DNA from: Bacteroidota bacterium
Lineage (GTDB): Bacteria > Bacteroidota > Bacteroidia > SpSt-205 > S141-50
Length of the DNA: 6,127 bases
Assembly: GCA_015490695.1 (NCBI GenBank)
Contig: WFXK01000178.1
Span: 1 to 6,127, forward strand
Direction of reading: 5' to 3'
Below the pieces are notes generated by a model. That model was not told where the DNA came from, ran no database searches, and saw nothing but the letters and a program-made list of their open reading frames with translations. The translations under genes were made by a program, and so were the position numbers. Shown here in pieces: positions 4,193 to 6,127 of this stretch (position 1 is its first letter; every line of letters begins with the position of its first letter).

Positions 4193-6127
4193 TGAATTTT
4201 CAAGATTTTAAACTCCACACGTCTATTCAGTCGCCTTCCCTCTTCTGTGTCGTTAGAAGCGATAGGGCGCGTCATACCATAGCCTTTTACCTTCATGCGG
4301 TACTTAGGAATCCCTTTTTTCATTAAATAAGCCATTACTGCTTTTGCCCTTAAAAGGGATAATTCCATTTTCGTGTCAGGCTCTCCGGTGTTATCGGTGT
4401 GTCCACTGATTTCTATAATGATATTGGGATGCTCTTTTAGAAAAGTAGCTAATCGGTCCAATTCCGCATACGATTCAGGTTTGATTTCCCATTTGCCTGG
4501 GTCAAAGTGTACGTTATACATACGAAAGACTTGTCCCTTGCGTATCGGTTCTAAATAAAAATCTTGGCGGATTTCGCTATAGCGTAGTGCTTTAGGAATA
4601 GCGACTTGTTGACTGATGAACAAATAGCCTTTGGCTTGTACGCCTACGCTGAGCCACCCTGTATCGGGTAAAATGAGCGTATAGTATCCCAGTTCTGGAT
4701 GGGGTTTTGTTCGGGCAATGACCTTGTTGGTTCTATTATCTACTAAGGTGATTTCTGCATCTAATAAAAGCTTTTTGGTTTGTTTGTCATAGACATAGCC
4801 TACTAAAGCAGTTGGTGGTAGAACTTTTATTTGTGGAGGGTTGATGGGGTCTCTTACGGCGACTATCCAGCCATCATTACCGCCATGGGGCTCACACATC
4901 CATAAATCTTGGTCTTTGGAAGCGGAAAACCCTATAGCTAAATAATCGCCTGTAGGTAACATTGCCACACTTTGGAAACTTTCATTTTCATGTCCGCCGA
5001 AGGTTTTCTCCCATAGAATCTTTCCTGTGCTGTCTAATTTGATTAGCCATGCGTCGTAGACGCCTTTATTGGGGTTTTTCACATCGCCGTCGTAGGAGCG
5101 GGTGGTTGCAGCGATTAACAGATGGTTTTCCGGAGTGATGAATAATCCGTTACCCCCTTCGTCCTTAGAACCTCCGTAGGTTTTAGAAAAAGTGATAGCG
5201 CCTTCTGAACCTTCAATGCGGAGGAGCCATAAATCGCCTCTTCCTTTGTTTTGTTGCACATCGCCATCAGTGGAGAACGTGGTTCCTACAATCCAATATT
5301 GGTTGTTTTCTTTGGCAACGGCAGCGCTGTAAGGCTCTTCAAAAGAACTTCCTCCGTAGGTACGAAGCCAAATCTTTCTACCAAGGCTATCTACTTTGAT
5401 GACTAAAATATCAGTTCGTCCATGGTTGTGTTCTATATCTTCGTCGTAGGAGTCTGTGGAGCCAATGAGCAAGAAGGTGTTTTGTGGGGCTTTCAGAACA
5501 GTTTGTAGTCGGTCGTTGTAGAGTCCGCCGTAGGTTTTTTCCCATAGGAGGTTTCCGTATTTATCTAATCGGATTGCCCATGCGTCCAGTCCGCCGCGGT
5601 TTTTCATGACCATAACATCATTGGAGCCTGTTGCGCCTACGACGATGCAACCGCCATCGGGTAAAACCGCTACTCCTCTTGCCTCGTCATTACCTCTGCC
5701 TCCATACGCCCGCATCCAACGTAAGTTTCCTAAGGGGTCTATGCGTAAAACTAAAAAATCTTTTTTCCCGTTTCCTAAGGTTTCCGATTCGGTAAAGCCT
5801 ACGATGATGAAGTCGCCGTCGGGGGTTTCTGCAACAGCAAAGGCTTCGTCATTGGCTTCTGTACCATAGACCCTTTGCCATAAAACATGTCCAAAAGCAC
5901 TTAATTTTACTACCCAGACATCAGCATCAGCACCTTCTTTGTGGAAGTTTGTGTCGGCATCGTAAGAACGAAGCATGCCTACTAATAAAAAACTGCCTGT
6001 TTGGGTCATGGTCATTGCTCGCAGTTCGTCAAAGAGGCTACCGCCTAAGCAACGCTGCCACAATAACGGCTGAGCCCTCAGCCACAAAAAACCTATTAAA
6101 AACGATAGCCTTATAAGTGAATATAAA
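4189..6127 (-). CDS. Envelope protein: seven-bladed beta-propeller, CRD-like module and OmpA peptidoglycan-binding domain, 5'-partial
   Basis: The frame is open to the right edge. Upstream of the TTG at 6087 it reads R-L-S-F-L-I-G-F-L-W-L-R-A-Q, clearly a signal-peptide core ending A|Q, so the true start lies just beyond the window and only a few residues are missing. Numbering the 645 visible residues from the edge: seven propeller blades (about 34-426) with strands such as FIIVGF and LLWEKTYGG; a carboxypeptidase-regulatory-like beta-sandwich (about 441-525, ALVGYVYD to QDFYL); and an OmpA C-terminal domain (about 533-645). The OmpA part has SGHTDNTG, LSLLRA and EGRRLNRRVEF; Asp578 and Arg593 hold the 15-residue spacing of the diaminopimelate-binding Asp/Arg pair in OmpA. 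The protein should be periplasmic or outer-membrane-associated and anchored to peptidoglycan. The propeller-CRD-OmpA order recalls PorE of the type IX secretion system, but no TPR region or lipobox cysteine is seen. The precise role is unknown. Confidence 0.9.
   Translation of the reverse strand, partial: LYSLIRLSFLIGFLWLRAQPLLWQRCLGGSLFDELRAMTMTQTGSFLLVGMLRSYDADTNFHKEGADADVWVVKLSAFGHVLWQRVYGTEANDEAFAVAETPDGDFIIVGFTESETLGNGKKDFLVLRIDPLGNLRWMRAYGGRGNDEARGVAVLPDGGCIVVGATGSNDVMVMKNRGGLDAWAIRLDKYGNLLWEKTYGGLYNDRLQTVLKAPQNTFLLIGSTDSYDEDIEHNHGRTDILVIKVDSLGRKIWLRTYGGSSFEEPYSAAVAKENNQYWIVGTTFSTDGDVQQNKGRGDLWLLRIEGSEGAITFSKTYGGSKDEGGNGLFITPENHLLIAATTRSYDGDVKNPNKGVYDAWLIKLDSTGKILWEKTFGGHENESFQSVAMLPTGDYLAIGFSASKDQDLWMCEPHGGNDGWIVAVRDPINPPQIKVLPPTALVGYVYDKQTKKLLLDAEITLVDNRTNKVIARTKPHPELGYYTLILPDTGWLSVGVQAKGYLFISQQVAIPKALRYSEIRQDFYLEPIRKGQVFRMYNVHFDPGKWEIKPESYAELDRLATFLKEHPNIIIEISGHTDNTGEPDTKMELSLLRAKAVMAYLMKKGIPKYRMKVKGYGMTRPIASNDTEEGRRLNRRVEFKILKIQ
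4849..6027 (-). repeat. Seven propeller blade repeats with YGG and SxDxD signatures
   Basis: Seven units of 45-57 residues each begin near a D/N-E pair, carry a hydrophobic strand (FLLVG, FIIVG, CIVVG, FLLIG, YWIVG, LLIAA, YLAIG), then a polar loop, a W-x-[IVL]-[KR]-[LIV] strand, and most close with LWEKTYGG-like sequence. Four loops have an S-[YT]-D-x-D pattern (SYDAD, SYDED, STDGD, SYDGD). Similar short DNA words recur at blade boundaries, for example CCTCCGTAGG near 5171 and 5353 and CCGCCGTAGG near 5527, reflecting the conserved YGG codons. The last unit lacks the closing strand, which the segment LLWQRCLGG near the mature N-terminus could supply. Confidence 0.85.

Noticed and set aside
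4373..4558. Plus-strand 61-codon open frame opposite the OmpA domain
   Set aside because: It is antisense to the conserved OmpA motifs and has no independent support.
5606..5869. Plus-strand 87-codon open frame opposite the propeller, Ser/Pro-rich
   Set aside because: Its composition mirrors the repeated blade codons on the other strand; it is a shadow of the repeat.
4849..6027. A CRISPR-like or tandem DNA repeat suggested by recurring CCGTAGG words
   Set aside because: The words are codons for the conserved YGG of propeller blades at irregular spacing, with diverged DNA between them.
6085..6087. TTG (minus strand) as the start of the OmpA-domain protein
   Set aside because: It would cut off the hydrophobic signal-peptide core encoded in the same open frame up to the right edge.

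Overview
The window looks like an ordinary chromosomal segment from a member of the phylum Bacteroidota. The evidence is the type of peptide deformylase (long insertion between motifs I and II, followed by an EGCLSIPDV block), the ruvX-def neighbourhood, AUG/GUG starts with little or no Shine-Dalgarno sequence, signal peptides ending in A|Q, and secreted propeller proteins with the YGG, LWEKTYGG and SYDGDV blade signatures common in that phylum. Base composition is moderately AT-rich by eye. No tRNA, rRNA, IS element, phage gene or CRISPR array was seen, and no gap between genes exceeds about 60 bases.

Left half, plus strand: the 3' part of ruvX (cut by the left edge), def (peptide deformylase, overlapping ruvX by ATGA), a deoxynucleoside kinase, and a secreted protein made of a cysteine-rich N-terminal module and an apparent seven-bladed beta-propeller. 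The first three are housekeeping genes packed as an operon. The fourth lies 57 bases downstream and may have its own promoter.

Right half, minus strand: a large envelope protein enters from the right edge with its signal peptide partly visible. It has seven propeller blades, a carboxypeptidase-regulatory-like (CRD) module and a C-terminal OmpA-type peptidoglycan-binding domain. A FAD-dependent oxidoreductase of the DAO/DadA family follows it with a 4-base GTGA stop/start overlap, so the two are probably co-transcribed and translationally coupled. The plus and minus gene sets converge at about 3167-3170, where the two stop codons share TTAA.

The most interesting element is the envelope protein. 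Its propeller-CRD-OmpA order resembles PorE of the type IX secretion system but lacks a visible TPR part and a lipobox. I do not see a convincing wholly new system here; the best candidate for follow-up is the coupled envelope protein/oxidoreductase pair.
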